A program made the position numbers and the translations under genes. This document shows, one piece after another, positions 26,154-35,475 of a stretch of DNA of 64,000 nt; the first letter of the stretch is position 1, and each line of letters begins with the position of its first letter. The DNA comes from Akkermansia massiliensis. GTDB taxonomy: Bacteria > Verrucomicrobiota > Verrucomicrobiia > Verrucomicrobiales > Akkermansiaceae. The stretch spans positions 186,001-250,000 of the forward strand of contig NZ_CP072036.1 of the NCBI RefSeq assembly GCF_018847375.1, given 5' to 3'. The notes beneath the pieces are model-generated. The model made no database searches, had not been told where the DNA came from, and saw only the letters and a list, made by a program, of their open reading frames with translations.

Positions 26154-27604
26154 CAGCTCGGATCCGGTTTCTTCTTCCGCAGCGCCGGGGGCAGGTCCAG
26201 GTCTTCCCCGTCCAGAATGAGGGGGCGTACATGGGCAAAGAGTCCGTGTCCCGCGCGCTCTTCCTCTCCTTCTTCCGGGGGAGTTCCTTCTTCCAGTTCC
26301 TTGATGTCGGGAACCGGGTCCAATTCCTGTTCCGCATCCGCTCCGGGTTCCTGCGCCGCAGGCGCGGGTTCCGGGAACGTTTCCTCCACGTCCGGCACGG
26401 AGGGAACAGGCCTTACAGGCACCAGTTCCTCTTCCAGTTCATGGTCATCCCTTCTGACGGAGGGAATGGAAACGGGAGGTTCCGGCTCCGGACGCCGTTC
26501 CGGTTCGGGAACCACGGCGGGAGCCACAGGCTGAATGATGGTTTTCCCATCCCCGATGAAGGGTTCTTCCTCCGGCACAAGAACTGTCTGGAGCTCCGGT
26601 TCCCTACGGAAAACGGGTGCAGGAGAAATTTCCGGTTCATTCACGGGCACAACGCCCAGCACGGTCAGGGACAGGCGGTCTTCCGGCTGTTCCGCCACGG
26701 AAGCGCCGATATGGAGGCGCACGCCGCTCCCCAGGATTTCCGCCACTCCGCCAGCCAGCGCTTCCAGGCGTTTCAGGGTCAGGGAATTGCCGCCGCGCAC
26801 CAGCACCAGAACGTCGTCCACTTCCCCCAGCCGTTTTTCCAGGAAAAGGGGAGAGTGCCGGACCTGGTCCAGCATGTCCGCCGTGGAAACGTCCGCGGAC
26901 GCTTCCCCTACGCCGAAGGAGCAAATTCCCTTCCCTGTTCCGGCCACGCGGAGCAGGTCATCCAGCCCCACGCGGAGCAGGCTTCCGGAAGAGTTGAGAA
27001 GGGAGGGCACGATGAGCACGGCGCGGGCAATGAGGGCATTGACCACGGAAAAGGCTTCCAACACTCCCTTGTCGGGATCAATCAGGCTTTCCATGGCGTC
27101 ATTGTCAAACCGCAGCACCATGTCGGAATACAGGGCCAGCCGGGACAGCGCCTCGTCCGCCTGGGCGGCGCGTCGGTCTCCTTCAAACCGGAAGGGGCGG
27201 ATGACGACGCTGACGACGTAGGAGCCCTGCTCCTTGGCCAGCCGCGCCACCTCCGGCGCCACGCCGGAGCCTGTTCCGCCTCCCAGCCCGGCGGCGAGGA
27301 CGGTCAGCGCACTGCCTTCCAGAGCCCGGAGGATGGAGGATTCACTTTCACAGGCGGCCTGTGCCCCCACGGAGGCATCCCCGCCGGAGCCGAGCCCCCG
27401 GGTAAGCCTGGCTCCCAGATGGACCTTGCACGGAACGGCGGAGGCGTTCAGCAAACGGGCATCCAGATTCATGGCGCACACGGAAACCGCCTGCGGAGCC
27501 AGCAGCAGAACTTCCTCCATCACCTTGGCGCCTGCGGCTCCAATGCCGCACAGGCAGATTTTTCCGGATAGCCCGGACGGGTCCTGGGGAGAAAATTCCA
27601 GCAT
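26153..27604 (-). CDS. ftsZ: divergent cell-division protein FtsZ
   Basis: The protein has 483 residues from the ATG at 27604. GTP-binding elements are recognisable: CGIGAAGAKVM (T1), MNLDARLL, GLGSGGDASVG (T3), the tubulin signature GGGTGSG at 108-114 and VIRPFRFEGDRR. The T7 catalytic loop is altered: where NxDxAD is usual, residues 211-217 read RVGLDDL. After about residue 330 comes a long Pro/Glu-rich linker and then the C-terminal peptide LDLPPALRKKK, which fits the FtsA-binding tail. It lies 25 nt past ftsA, so it is probably the division ring protein, though with weakened or modified GTP hydrolysis. Confidence 0.88.
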   Translation of the reverse strand: MLEFSPQDPSGLSGKICLCGIGAAGAKVMEEVLLLAPQAVSVCAMNLDARLLNASAVPCKVHLGARLTRGLGSGGDASVGAQAACESESSILRALEGSALTVLAAGLGGGTGSGVAPEVARLAKEQGSYVVSVVIRPFRFEGDRRAAQADEALSRLALYSDMVLRFDNDAMESLIDPDKGVLEAFSVVNALIARAVLIVPSLLNSSGSLLRVGLDDLLRVAGTGKGICSFGVGEASADVSTADMLDQVRHSPLFLEKRLGEVDDVLVLVRGGNSLTLKRLEALAGGVAEILGSGVRLHIGASVAEQPEDRLSLTVLGVVPVNEPEISPAPVFRREPELQTVLVPEEEPFIGDGKTIIQPVAPAVVPEPERRPEPEPPVSIPSVRRDDHELEEELVPVRPVPSVPDVEETFPEPAPAAQEPGADAEQELDPVPDIKELEEGTPPEEGEEERAGHGLFAHVRPLILDGEDLDLPPALRKKKPDPS

Positions 27605-27629
27605 GGTTTTTAATTGGGGTAGAGATTGA

Positions 27630-28841
27630 TCAGGAGTTCTTCCTGCCGAAGAGGCCCAGCACGCGCCCCAGCCAGCTCCGCTGCTGCGGCAGTTCGGCAT
27701 CCAGAATCTGGGCATACCGTATCAGCCCGATGGCCGTACAGTAACGCGGGTCATCCAGATAGGAAGGCGCTCCGTTTTTGACCAGCGTGGGACGGCTGAT
27801 CGCCACGCCGAACACGTGGGAGGCCAGTTCCCCCACGCCGCGCATCAGGCTGGCGCCCCCGCACAGGTAGACGCCGTGGCAGCGGTTGCCCTTGAAGGTG
27901 TCCTTGGGCAGGGAGGATTTGACCAGATTGAAGATTTCCAGCAGGCGGGAACGGATGATTTCATTCAGAACATTGCGTTCGATGGCGGCATCCTTCATGT
28001 TTCCTTCCCCGCGCACGCGCACCATTTCATTGGTCTTTCCGGAAAAGCTGTTGGCATCCCCCTCCGTCTTCTTGAGCAGTTCCGCCTGTGCCAGCGGAAT
28101 GCCGGTCATCAGCGTGATGTCATTGGAAATGTGGTCGCCGCCCAGGGGCACGCATCCGGAGGCCACGAGCTGGCCGTCCAGGTAAAGAACGTAATCCGTA
28201 GTGCCCGCCCCCATGTCAATGAGGAGGGCTCCCGCCTGCTTGACCTGCCTGTTGAGCACGAACTGGGCCGTGGCAATCGGGGCGAAGACCACGTCCGCGA
28301 TGTCCAGGGGAACTTCCCGCACACAGCGGAAGGAGTTGGTGATGCGGGATTTGATGCCGTGGATGATATGGCAGTCGATGTCCAGGGTCCTGCCGGTCAG
28401 CCCGGCGGGATTGGTCAGGTTTTCCTGCCCGTCCACGGAGAAAAGGCCGGGCACGCGGTGCAGGACGAATTGTTCCGGCCCCAGGGCGATGTCACGGGCG
28501 ATTTCCGTCACCTCGTCCATGTGCTCCTGGGAAATGATGCTTTCATCCGGAGGCAGGCGGAAGGTTCCGCGGTTGTTCTGCCCCACGATGTGGGCTCCAG
28601 TCACGGACAGATAGACGGTCATGATGTCCACGTCCGCATGGTCCTGGGCCATGTTCCAGGCATCGTAAATGCACTGGATGACCTTGGAGGTGTCTTCAAT
28701 CTCGCCGCGGACCACGCCCTCGCTAGGAACCTCACCCACGCCGATGATCGTCACGGTTGCGTCGGGCTTCACTTCGCCCACAACCATGCAAGTCTTGCTT
28801 GTCCCTATCTCAAGCCCTACGTGAATTTTTGTCTTAGCCAT
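27630..28841 (-). CDS. ftsA: cell-division protein FtsA
   Basis: The protein has 403 residues from the ATG at 28841 (MAKTKIHVGLEIGTSKTCMV). Actin-fold nucleotide motifs are present: phosphate-1 GLEIGTSKT, phosphate-2 LLIDMGAGTTDYV and adenosine loop CGGASLMRGV. The 1C-domain region follows phosphate-1, and the C-terminus RSWLGRVLGLFGRK is an amphipathic membrane-targeting helix. FtsA tethers FtsZ filaments to the inner membrane. It heads the ftsA-ftsZ-DUF6056 run. Confidence 0.94.
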   Translation of the reverse strand: MAKTKIHVGLEIGTSKTCMVVGEVKPDATVTIIGVGEVPSEGVVRGEIEDTSKVIQCIYDAWNMAQDHADVDIMTVYLSVTGAHIVGQNNRGTFRLPPDESIISQEHMDEVTEIARDIALGPEQFVLHRVPGLFSVDGQENLTNPAGLTGRTLDIDCHIIHGIKSRITNSFRCVREVPLDIADVVFAPIATAQFVLNRQVKQAGALLIDMGAGTTDYVLYLDGQLVASGCVPLGGDHISNDITLMTGIPLAQAELLKKTEGDANSFSGKTNEMVRVRGEGNMKDAAIERNVLNEIIRSRLLEIFNLVKSSLPKDTFKGNRCHGVYLCGGASLMRGVGELASHVFGVAISRPTLVKNGAPSYLDDPRYCTAIGLIRYAQILDAELPQQRSWLGRVLGLFGRKNS

Positions 28842-28956
28842 GAAAGTCAAGGAACTATCAACGTCCTCGCACCTGATAGCACATTACTTTCCATTGTTCA
28901 AGAAAGCCTGCGCGAACATACGCAAAAAACGCGGTTTTCCGTCGCGCAGGCCCGGA

Positions 28957-29502
28957 TCAGAGACCCGTGGGGTGGCGCACCAGGAAGTTCCGGGCATTGC
29001 GGCCGTCCACCCTCCAGCGGGGGCCTTCGCCGCGGCGGCCGCTTCCGGTGGTGTCAAACCGGAGGCCGCAGATGACCATGAATACGTGCCCGTTCTTGGC
29101 ATAGACGGAAATCCAGTCCCCGGCGCCTTTCTGCCCGTAGTTCAGGAACAGCTTGGAATGGCGGGTGGAAGTGAGCAGGCCGGCTTCCTTCAGTACAAAG
29201 GAGGTGCTGCCGGAGCAGTCATAGTGGGAGTCATAGTGCTTCCTGTGGCCGCCGCCCAGGCGGTAGGGCTTGTTGACCAGGGAATTGGCGGCCGCAATGG
29301 CGCGCTTGACCTGCGGGGGGGCATTCCTGGGGGGAATGGCCTTCCCGTTGTGCAGCACGGCCGTTTTTCCCGGTACAAAGTGGTAGGCGGGGAGCCGTGC
29401 CGGAGCTTCGACTTGTTGGGAGGTGGAGGAGCAGGAGGAGAGAAGAAGACCGGCCAAAAGAGCACCGGCCACGGAGAGAGTTTTGTGGACCGCAAATGTC
29501 AT
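28957..29502 (-). CDS. NlpC/P60-like lipoprotein
   Basis: The protein has 181 residues from the ATG at 29502, which opens a lipoprotein signal with lipobox LLSSC. The catalytic Cys lies in YDCSGSTSFVLKEAG and the His in KNGHVFMVICG, as in NlpC/P60 cysteine peptidases. The preceding LGGGHRKHYDSHY replaces the more usual YxxGG region. It is predicted to cut peptidoglycan stem peptides or related amide bonds at the envelope. It lies just upstream of ftsA on the same strand, consistent with a cell-wall role. Confidence 0.75.
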   Translation of the reverse strand: MTFAVHKTLSVAGALLAGLLLSSCSSTSQQVEAPARLPAYHFVPGKTAVLHNGKAIPPRNAPPQVKRAIAAANSLVNKPYRLGGGHRKHYDSHYDCSGSTSFVLKEAGLLTSTRHSKLFLNYGQKGAGDWISVYAKNGHVFMVICGLRFDTTGSGRRGEGPRWRVDGRNARNFLVRHPTGL

Positions 29503-29599
29503 AAGAATTATAAACTGCGGAATTCCGGCCTCCTTGGCAAGAAAATAAATTTCCCCCGTCCACATTACATGGTAGACGGGGGAAAGAAATCAACAACAT

Positions 29600-31561
29600 T
29601 TAGCCGTTGGAACGGGCGAAGGCGTCCTTCTCCACGGCAGCCCACAGGGAGTCCAGGGAGGCCTGGACCGCCGGCAGGGCTTCCTTCACCGGAGCGCCCG
29701 GTTTCCCGTGGCCGAAGAGGTAGTACTTGATCTTGGGTTCCGTTCCGGAGGGGCGCACCGCAAAGCTGCGGCCGTCCGCCATATCCACAAAGATCATTTT
29801 TTCCGCCGGAATGGGGTCGCCCTCCGCATCCACCATGTCACCCTTGGAGAAGTCCCGGATGCCGCTGACGGCCACGCCGTCCACTTCCGTGGGAGGATTG
29901 GAGGAATAGGAGGCGGAGAGGGCGGCGATTTTTGCCGCGCCGTCCGCGCCTTCCATGACCAGGGATTTGCCCATTTCCAGGTACACGCCGAATTGTTCAA
30001 AGAGTTCATGCAGCAGTTCCAGCAGGCTCTTGCCGACGCTTTCCGCATAGGCGGCCAGCTCCGCAAAGATGATGGCGGCGGAGTTGGCGTCCTTGTCGCG
30101 CACGAAGTCCTGGGCCAGGTAGCCGTAGCTTTCCTCCCCGCCGAAGACAAAGTAGCGGCTGTATTCCAGGCGCAGGGCGCGCGTCTGTTCCTCGCTCATC
30201 TTCCGGTAGCCTTCCCGCTTTTCCGCAGGAATGGCTTCTTCATATTTGCCGAGCTTCTGGGCGATGTACTTGAAGCCCGTGAGCACGTTGACCACTTCAT
30301 AGCCGAAGTGGTGGCCGATGGCGTCCTGAAGGCCCGTCGTCACAAAGGTTTTCACCATCACGGCGCGGGAACGGTTGGAGTCATTGATGATGCCCAGCCC
30401 GGACATGCTCATGCAGCGGTACCACGCCAGCAGGGAGCCGATCTGGTTGCCGGTCAGCAGGTGCATTTTCCCATCTTCCCCACGAACGGCCACACCCATG
30501 CGGTCCGCGTCCGGGTCCGTGGCGATGACGATGTCCGCGCCGGAAGCGTCCGCCTGCTCAATGGCCAGGGCCAGGGCCGGCGGGTTTTCCGGGTTGGGGG
30601 AGGCCACCGTCGGGAAGCGGCCGTCCTGCACGTCCTGCGCCGCCACGGTCTGCACGTTGCAGCCCAGTTCCTTCAGCAGGGGAACGATGATATGGCCGCC
30701 CGTGCCGTGGAGGTTGGAGTAAACGATTTTGGCGCCGCCCTTGCTGAAGAGCTCCGGACGGAGCAGCACGGTTTTCAGGCGGTCCATGTAGACGCGGTCA
30801 AAGGAGGCGTCCAGCACGTGAAGGGTGCCGCGCCGGTCTTCCGGCAGCGGTTCATATTCCTCAGAGGTCAGGGAGTTCACTTCCTCAATCACGGCCTTGT
30901 CATGCGGAGGCACCAGTTGGGCTCCGTCGTTAAAATAGGCCTTGAAGCCGTTGTCGTGGGAGGGGTTGTGGCTGGCGGTCAGCACCACGCCGGAATCCGC
31001 ATTGAGTTCACGGATGGCGAAGGAAACTTCAGGGGTGGCCCGGGGGCTGTCGAACAGGTAAATGTCACAGCCCAGGTCCGTGCCGATTTTCGCGCAGAAT
31101 TCGGCGAAGTCACGGGAGAAGTGGCGCGTGTCATGGCCGATGACCAGCCGGGGCTTCCTGCCCGGGTCCGTGGCCTCCACATGCTTTTTCACGTAAATGA
31201 TCAGGCCGCGCATCGCTCGCCCCACATTGAAGTAGTTCATGCAGGCGGTTCCCACGCAGGGATATTCCGGGCGGCCGTTCACGCCGCCGCTCCCCTGCTC
31301 CGCCCGGGTCACGATGCTGCCGATGGTGCGGCCGCGCAGCCCCCCCGTACCGAAGGCCAGGGTCTTGTAAAAACGGTCATTCAATTCCTGCCACTCCCCG
31401 GCGGCGGCCAGTTCCTCTACGGCCTCACGCGCTACGGGGGATTTGGTTCCGGCCAGCAGAAGGCGGATATTGGTCAGGGAAGACTCCAAAAGCTCCCCCT
31501 CTTTAACGGCATTCGTCAGGGATTCATCCAGTGTATTCATGCTGGCGGAATAGTACATCAT
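29600..31561 (-). CDS. phosphohexomutase (phosphoglucomutase/phosphomannomutase)
   Basis: The protein has about 653 residues if started at the ATG at 31561; ATGs at 31558 and 31540 are alternatives, and AAGG lies close upstream of the first two. The active phosphoserine loop is VVLTASHNPSHDNGF, the metal loop DPDADRMG and the sugar loop FGGEESYGY. FGTGGLRGRTIGS near the N-terminus is typical of the PgcA-like branch. It interconverts glucose-1- and glucose-6-phosphate, or the mannose equivalents, feeding glycogen and envelope sugars. It is somewhat longer than average for the family. Confidence 0.92.
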   Translation of the reverse strand: MMYYSASMNTLDESLTNAVKEGELLESSLTNIRLLLAGTKSPVAREAVEELAAAGEWQELNDRFYKTLAFGTGGLRGRTIGSIVTRAEQGSGGVNGRPEYPCVGTACMNYFNVGRAMRGLIIYVKKHVEATDPGRKPRLVIGHDTRHFSRDFAEFCAKIGTDLGCDIYLFDSPRATPEVSFAIRELNADSGVVLTASHNPSHDNGFKAYFNDGAQLVPPHDKAVIEEVNSLTSEEYEPLPEDRRGTLHVLDASFDRVYMDRLKTVLLRPELFSKGGAKIVYSNLHGTGGHIIVPLLKELGCNVQTVAAQDVQDGRFPTVASPNPENPPALALAIEQADASGADIVIATDPDADRMGVAVRGEDGKMHLLTGNQIGSLLAWYRCMSMSGLGIINDSNRSRAVMVKTFVTTGLQDAIGHHFGYEVVNVLTGFKYIAQKLGKYEEAIPAEKREGYRKMSEEQTRALRLEYSRYFVFGGEESYGYLAQDFVRDKDANSAAIIFAELAAYAESVGKSLLELLHELFEQFGVYLEMGKSLVMEGADGAAKIAALSASYSSNPPTEVDGVAVSGIRDFSKGDMVDAEGDPIPAEKMIFVDMADGRSFAVRPSGTEPKIKYYLFGHGKPGAPVKEALPAVQASLDSLWAAVEKDAFARSNG

Positions 31562-31668
31562 GACCCTTGTTTGACAATAGCTCTTTCCACCATGGCCTGA
31601 GAAAAACCGCCATGTGCGCTCCGGCACGGGCGCGGGAAAAGCCTTCCGTCTCCGTCCCCCCCTTTCAC

Positions 31669-33453
31669 CTAGAGGGACTGGCGGTCATACAATTCCCGGT
31701 ACAGCGGGCAGGAGGCATAAAGTTCCGCATGAGTGCCGTCCCCGATGATGCGGCCGCCCTCAAACACCAGAATGCGCGTCGCCACGCGGATGGAGCTGAA
31801 GCGGTGGGCTACGATGAGAGCCGTCCTTCCCTCCACCAGGCGGTCCAGCTCCTGCTGGATCTGGGCCTCGCTTTCCGCGTCCAGGGAGGCGGTGGCTTCA
31901 TCCAGAATCAGGACGGGGGCGTCTTTCAGGAAGGCGCGGGCAATCGCCACGCGCTGGCGCTGGCCGCCGGACAGGCCGCTGCCGCCGTCGCCAAGCATGG
32001 TCTGGTAGCCGTCCGGCATCCCCATGATGAAGCCGTCCGCGGCGGCGGCGCGCGCCGCCGCCATCACTTCCTCATCCGTGGCGTCCTGCCGTCCCAGCCG
32101 GATGTTTTCCATGATGGTGCCGTGGAAGAGCACGGGATGCTGGGAAACGAAGGCAATGTTCTTGCGCACATCGTGCAGGGAGGCGTCTCTCACATCCACG
32201 CCGTCCATGCGCAGGGTGCCGGAACTGACGTCGTAAAATCTGGGCAGAAGGCTGGCAAACGTGGTTTTCCCGGCGCCGCTGGGGCCTACCAGGCCCACCA
32301 CTTCCCCGGGGCTGATATGAACGTCAATGCCGTCCAGCACCTTGCGGGCGCCGTCGTAGGAGAAGGAAACGCCGTCATAGTCCAAACGCCCGGAGGCTCG
32401 CCCCAGGGGAACGGGATTGGCGGCTTCCGGCATGGTGTCCGGCTCCTTCAGCAGGTAGTTGATGCGTTCCAGGGAGGCATGCGCGCTTTTCAGGTTGGTC
32501 AGCGTCACGCCCAGGCGCTTGAGGGGGTCGTAACACATGAAGAGGGCAGCGGCCAGGGCCGTGAAGTCAGCCTTGGTGATTCCCATTTCATGGCCCCTCA
32601 CCAGCAGAATGCCCAGGCCCAGCGCCGTCACCATTTCCAGCACCGGCACCAGGAAGTGCCTGTACTTCACCGTTCTCAGATTGATTTTGAAGAAGCGTTG
32701 GATCAGCCCCAGGAAAAGCCCCACCTGCTGTTCCTGCATGCCGTAGGAACGGATTTCACGCTGGGCCGCCAGGTTTTCCTGGGCGGCGGCCGTGATATTG
32801 CCCAGCTCGTCCTGCGCCTGCTTGGCCTTCTTCATCACGCGGCGGCCAAAGAAGCGGATGGGCCATATCGCCAGCACAACCAGCCCCAGATTCATCAGCA
32901 CCACCGCCGTGTTCGGGTCAACAAAGACCTTGTACACCAGGAAGGCGAGTGCGGTCAGCAGGGTAAGGGGCTGTTTGATGATGTCATTGGCCGCTATTAC
33001 CAGGCCTCCCTGCACGTTGGCCGCGTCATTAATGAGGCGGCTGATCAGGTCCCCCCGTTTCTGGCGGTCAATGAAGGAGAGGGGCAGCGTTTGCAGTTTG
33101 GAAAAGGCGTCCAGCCTGATTTCCTCCAGCACCTTCATGCTGACGATGCTGATCCAGTACACATTGAAGAACGTGCCTATGCCCCGGATGGCAAAAACCA
33201 GCGGCAGCAGGGAACATACGGCCACGAGCACAGCGGTGTGCATGTGCTCCGGGGCCACCAGATGGGCGATGATGTTCTGAAGCTCCGGGGGAATCTGCGT
33301 ATTGTCAAACACCACCGGGAACACCTTGGCAATCATCAGCGGGAAGCCGAAACCGCTGGCGGCGGCGGCCAGCGCCCCGGCGGCCAGCGCGGCGATGAAC
33401 AGCTTCATCACCGGCTTCAAATACCGCGCGTACTCAAAAAACTGTCTTAACAT
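31669..33453 (-). CDS. MsbA-type ABC exporter half-transporter (second of pair)
   Basis: The protein has 594 residues. The N-terminal part has six TM helices with the RQKRGDLISRLINDA coupling region. The ATPase domain is complete: Walker A GPSGAGKTT, Q-loop FVSQHPVLF, signature LSGGQRQRVAIARAFL, Walker B VLILDEATASLD and H-loop IVAHR. It starts inside the last codons of the upstream half-transporter (7-nt overlap), so the two probably form a heterodimer or are tandem lipid flippases. Lipid A or a glycolipid is a plausible substrate, but none is shown. Confidence 0.9.
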   Translation of the reverse strand: MLRQFFEYARYLKPVMKLFIAALAAGALAAAASGFGFPLMIAKVFPVVFDNTQIPPELQNIIAHLVAPEHMHTAVLVAVCSLLPLVFAIRGIGTFFNVYWISIVSMKVLEEIRLDAFSKLQTLPLSFIDRQKRGDLISRLINDAANVQGGLVIAANDIIKQPLTLLTALAFLVYKVFVDPNTAVVLMNLGLVVLAIWPIRFFGRRVMKKAKQAQDELGNITAAAQENLAAQREIRSYGMQEQQVGLFLGLIQRFFKINLRTVKYRHFLVPVLEMVTALGLGILLVRGHEMGITKADFTALAAALFMCYDPLKRLGVTLTNLKSAHASLERINYLLKEPDTMPEAANPVPLGRASGRLDYDGVSFSYDGARKVLDGIDVHISPGEVVGLVGPSGAGKTTFASLLPRFYDVSSGTLRMDGVDVRDASLHDVRKNIAFVSQHPVLFHGTIMENIRLGRQDATDEEVMAAARAAAADGFIMGMPDGYQTMLGDGGSGLSGGQRQRVAIARAFLKDAPVLILDEATASLDAESEAQIQQELDRLVEGRTALIVAHRFSSIRVATRILVFEGGRIIGDGTHAELYASCPLYRELYDRQSL

Positions 33454-35297
33454 GAAGCGCCTCCTTCCTCTTCCGCAACCATCTGCTGCTTGTTGTAAAG
33501 TTCCCTGTACAGGGGGGAGGAGGCCATCAGCTCCTCATGCGTGCCATCCGCAATGACGCTCCCTTTTTCCAGAACCAGAATTCGGTCCGCCATCCGGATG
33601 GTGCTGAACCGGTGGGCAATGATGAAGGCCGTGCGTCCGGAAGCCAGCTTTTCAATCTCCTTCTGGATGAGTTCCTCGCTCTTCATGTCCAGGGAAGCCG
33701 TGGCTTCATCCAGCACCAGGATAGGCGCGTTTTTCAGAAAGGCCCTCGCCAGGGAAACGCGCTGCCGCTGGCCGCCGGAAAGCCCTTCCCCCATTTCTCC
33801 GATCATGCGGGAATAGCCTTCCCCCGTCTCATTGATGAAGCTGTCCACGGCGGACATGCGCCCGGCTTCCTCCACCTCCGCGTCGGAAGCGTCCGGACGG
33901 CCGATGCGGATATTGTCCGCCACGGATCCGCGGAACAGCACGGGATACTGGGAAACCAGCGCGATATGGGAAAGCAGGTCCTTCTTGGCCATCTCCCGCA
34001 CGTCGATGCCGTCCACCTTCACGCTGCCGGAAAGTACGTCGTAAAAACGGCACAGCAGATTGATGAAGGTCGTTTTCCCGGCGCCGCTGGGGCCTACCAG
34101 GGCCACCACCTGGCCAGCCGGGATGCGGATGTCAATGTTCTTCATGACGGGGGCGTCCTGCTGGTAGCCGAAGCACACATTGCTGAACTCCACTTCCCCC
34201 TTCCAGGTTTCCGGACTCTTCGGGTTTTCCGGTTCCGGAACGTCGTCCGGAGCGTCCAGCACATGGTTGATGCGCTCCAGCCCGGCATTCAGGGTTTCCG
34301 CCTTGTTGTGGACCGCCCCCAGCTTCTTGACCGGTTCATAGCAAAGGTACATGGCCGTAGCCAGCGCGGCGAAGTCCCCCATGTTCATGCCGTTCATGTT
34401 GCCGACAAAGAGAGTGGCCGCCATGGCGATGGCGCTGACGAATTCAATCAAAGGCGTCAGCAGGCTCTGCCACCTGACCGCACTGATGGAAGCCTGGATG
34501 TAACGGTGAATCCTGTTCCTGAACAGACTTGTCTGCTGCTCTTCCAGTTCAAAGGCCCGGATGTCCCGCTGGGAGGAAAAGTTTTCCTGAAGCGTGGAGG
34601 AAAGATCCCCCTGGCTGGACTGCACCACGCGGGCGCGGGCGAGCATTTTCTTGCCGATGTAGCGGATGGGAATCACGCAGACGCCCACCAGAAGCATGTT
34701 CGCCAGCAAAATAAGGAACTGCTGGCTGACGGAAGCCCTGTAAATCAGGAATCCCAGCGCGGCCAGGAGGGTCAGGGGCTGGATAATCAGGTCATTGGCA
34801 ATCTGCACCAGGCCGCCCTGCAGGAACTGCGTGTCCTGCATCAGGCGGCTCAGCAGGTCTCCCTTCTGCTGGCGGTCATGAAAGGCCAGGGATAAATCCT
34901 GGTATTTTCTGTACACCTTGAGCCGCAGCGTTTCCAGCACGCCCAGCCCTATTTTGGAAAGCAGGTAGACATTGACGAAGGAGGAGAGGCCGCGCACCAC
35001 CACTACCATCGGGAGCATGGCCGCCGTGGCCCACACCGTCACCCAGGGCAGGTTTTCCGGACTCACGTACCAAAGGAGCACGCGCTCCGCCCACGGGGGC
35101 AGCGGCTTCCCGTCAAAGATCACGGGGAACATTTCCTGCAAAATCACCGGTATGCCGAAGCCGCTGGAAACAGCGGCCACCATGCCGCCGATCACAGCCC
35201 ACACCAGCGTGCCCTTATAAGGAAGAAGATATTCGCGCCATAATGCTACGGCACGCTGGATGGAGGATTCCTGCCCCTCTGTTGACTGTTTCCTCAT
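33447..35297 (-). CDS. MsbA-type ABC exporter half-transporter (first of pair)
   Basis: The protein has 616 residues from the ATG at 35297 (MRKQSTEGQESS); the open frame further upstream has no domain. The six-helix core includes DRQQKGDLLSRLMQDT. The ATPase domain has GPSGAGKTT, LVSQYPVLF, LSGGQRQRVSLARAFL, VLDEATASLD and IIAHRFST. All catalytic motifs are intact in both members, so neither site is degenerate. The close similarity to the following gene suggests tandem duplication. Confidence 0.9.
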   Translation of the reverse strand: MRKQSTEGQESSIQRAVALWREYLLPYKGTLVWAVIGGMVAAVSSGFGIPVILQEMFPVIFDGKPLPPWAERVLLWYVSPENLPWVTVWATAAMLPMVVVVRGLSSFVNVYLLSKIGLGVLETLRLKVYRKYQDLSLAFHDRQQKGDLLSRLMQDTQFLQGGLVQIANDLIIQPLTLLAALGFLIYRASVSQQFLILLANMLLVGVCVIPIRYIGKKMLARARVVQSSQGDLSSTLQENFSSQRDIRAFELEEQQTSLFRNRIHRYIQASISAVRWQSLLTPLIEFVSAIAMAATLFVGNMNGMNMGDFAALATAMYLCYEPVKKLGAVHNKAETLNAGLERINHVLDAPDDVPEPENPKSPETWKGEVEFSNVCFGYQQDAPVMKNIDIRIPAGQVVALVGPSGAGKTTFINLLCRFYDVLSGSVKVDGIDVREMAKKDLLSHIALVSQYPVLFRGSVADNIRIGRPDASDAEVEEAGRMSAVDSFINETGEGYSRMIGEMGEGLSGGQRQRVSLARAFLKNAPILVLDEATASLDMKSEELIQKEIEKLASGRTAFIIAHRFSTIRMADRILVLEKGSVIADGTHEELMASSPLYRELYNKQQMVAEEEGGASC

Positions 35298-35475
35298 AAG
35301 TAATTCCGGATTGATGCGCCCGGGAACGGACGGCGCGCAATCGGTGCAGATCATACCATGAAGACCGCGGATGACAAGCTCCTTGCGATAAAAACTCCTC
35401 AGGAAACGCCCGGAGGGAAAGCCGCCGGGCATCCCGGCTTGCCCGCCTCCCCGGAATGGTCTACCCTGCCGGCGC

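Noticed and set aside
31567..33450. 627-codon plus-strand frame across the second ABC half-transporter
   Set aside because: Antisense shadow: the minus strand carries Walker A, signature and Walker B motifs in order.
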